5,638 bases of DNA, from NCBI GenBank assembly GCA_030632525.1, contig DAOVUP010000126.1:1-5638 (forward strand), read 5' to 3'. This DNA comes from Desulfobacteraceae bacterium. Its GTDB lineage: Bacteria > Desulfobacterota > DSM-4660 > Desulfatiglandales > Desulfatiglandaceae. The position numbers were made by a program, and so were the translations under genes. Positions 5,598-5,638 of this stretch are shown one piece after another. How positions within the stretch are numbered: the stretch's first letter is position 1; each line of letters opens with the position of its first letter. The notes beneath the pieces are model-generated. The model saw nothing but the letters and a program-made list of their open reading frames with translations. It was not told where the DNA came from and searched no databases.

Positions 5598-5638
5598 ATA
5601 ATCTGAGGAAACTCGACCAGGCTTGAGGGTATCTTATA

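Noticed and set aside
5598..5638. End of rpmH (L34) at the right edge
   Set aside because: A minus-strand TAA at 5636-5634, preceded by a codon ending in TA, could be an rpmH stop after Val. With only two bases of coding sequence visible, it cannot be supported.
5563..5638. rnpA main frame read through to the window edge as an N-terminally extended protein
   Set aside because: The frame is open to the edge and recalls the long RnpA of Thermus, but upstream of FFFSKKKRL the residues do not resemble RnpA. The ATG 5597 frame gives a far better family N-terminus at the right distance.

Overview
The window is a piece of conserved bacterial housekeeping DNA with the gene order usually found beside the replication origin. 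Read on the minus strand it runs rnpA > yidD > yidC > jag (khpB) > mnmE. A plus-strand thiD converges on the 3' end of mnmE. The protein sequences and the co-orientation of rnpA-yidD-yidC-jag-mnmE suggest a Gram-negative anaerobe of the former Deltaproteobacteria (Desulfobacterota). YidC has a large periplasmic domain, which fits a Gram-negative, and the Jag and YidC sequences look deltaproteobacterial from memory. The phylum is an inference; no rRNA or lineage marker is present.

Layout. Bases 1-84 hold the probable 3' end of an unrecognised plus-strand gene. thiD (103-903, hydroxymethylpyrimidine/HMP-phosphate kinase) follows, behind a strong ribosome-binding site. mnmE (892-2274, minus) overlaps the thiD tail by 12 bp, tail to tail. 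A 72-bp gap (2275-2346), almost filled by a 13-bp perfect inverted repeat, separates mnmE from jag (2347-3075, minus). jag is tightly coupled to yidC (3092-4759, minus). A 277-bp gap (4760-5036) without a recognisable gene precedes yidD (5037 to about 5324, minus), which overlaps rnpA (5248-5562 or further, minus). rpmH and dnaA would be expected beyond the right edge but are not visible.

Function. RnpA is the protein subunit of RNase P (tRNA 5' maturation). YidD and YidC assist membrane-protein insertion. Jag/KhpB is an RNA-binding KH/R3H protein. MnmE modifies the wobble uridine of tRNAs. Together they form the classical tRNA/translation and membrane-biogenesis cluster. ThiD belongs to thiamine salvage/biosynthesis and is probably an unrelated neighbour.

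I see no new multi-gene system. The points worth a second look are local. The conserved RnpA N-terminus lies in a different frame from the rest of the gene, across a run of ten A residues (sequencing error or slippage). An inverted repeat sits where the mnmE ribosome-binding site should be. The yidD-yidC gap is unusually long, with an imperfect direct repeat and a TATAAT box. thiD and mnmE overlap convergently with no terminator between them. A small ORF with a good ribosome-binding site touches the thiD start codon.
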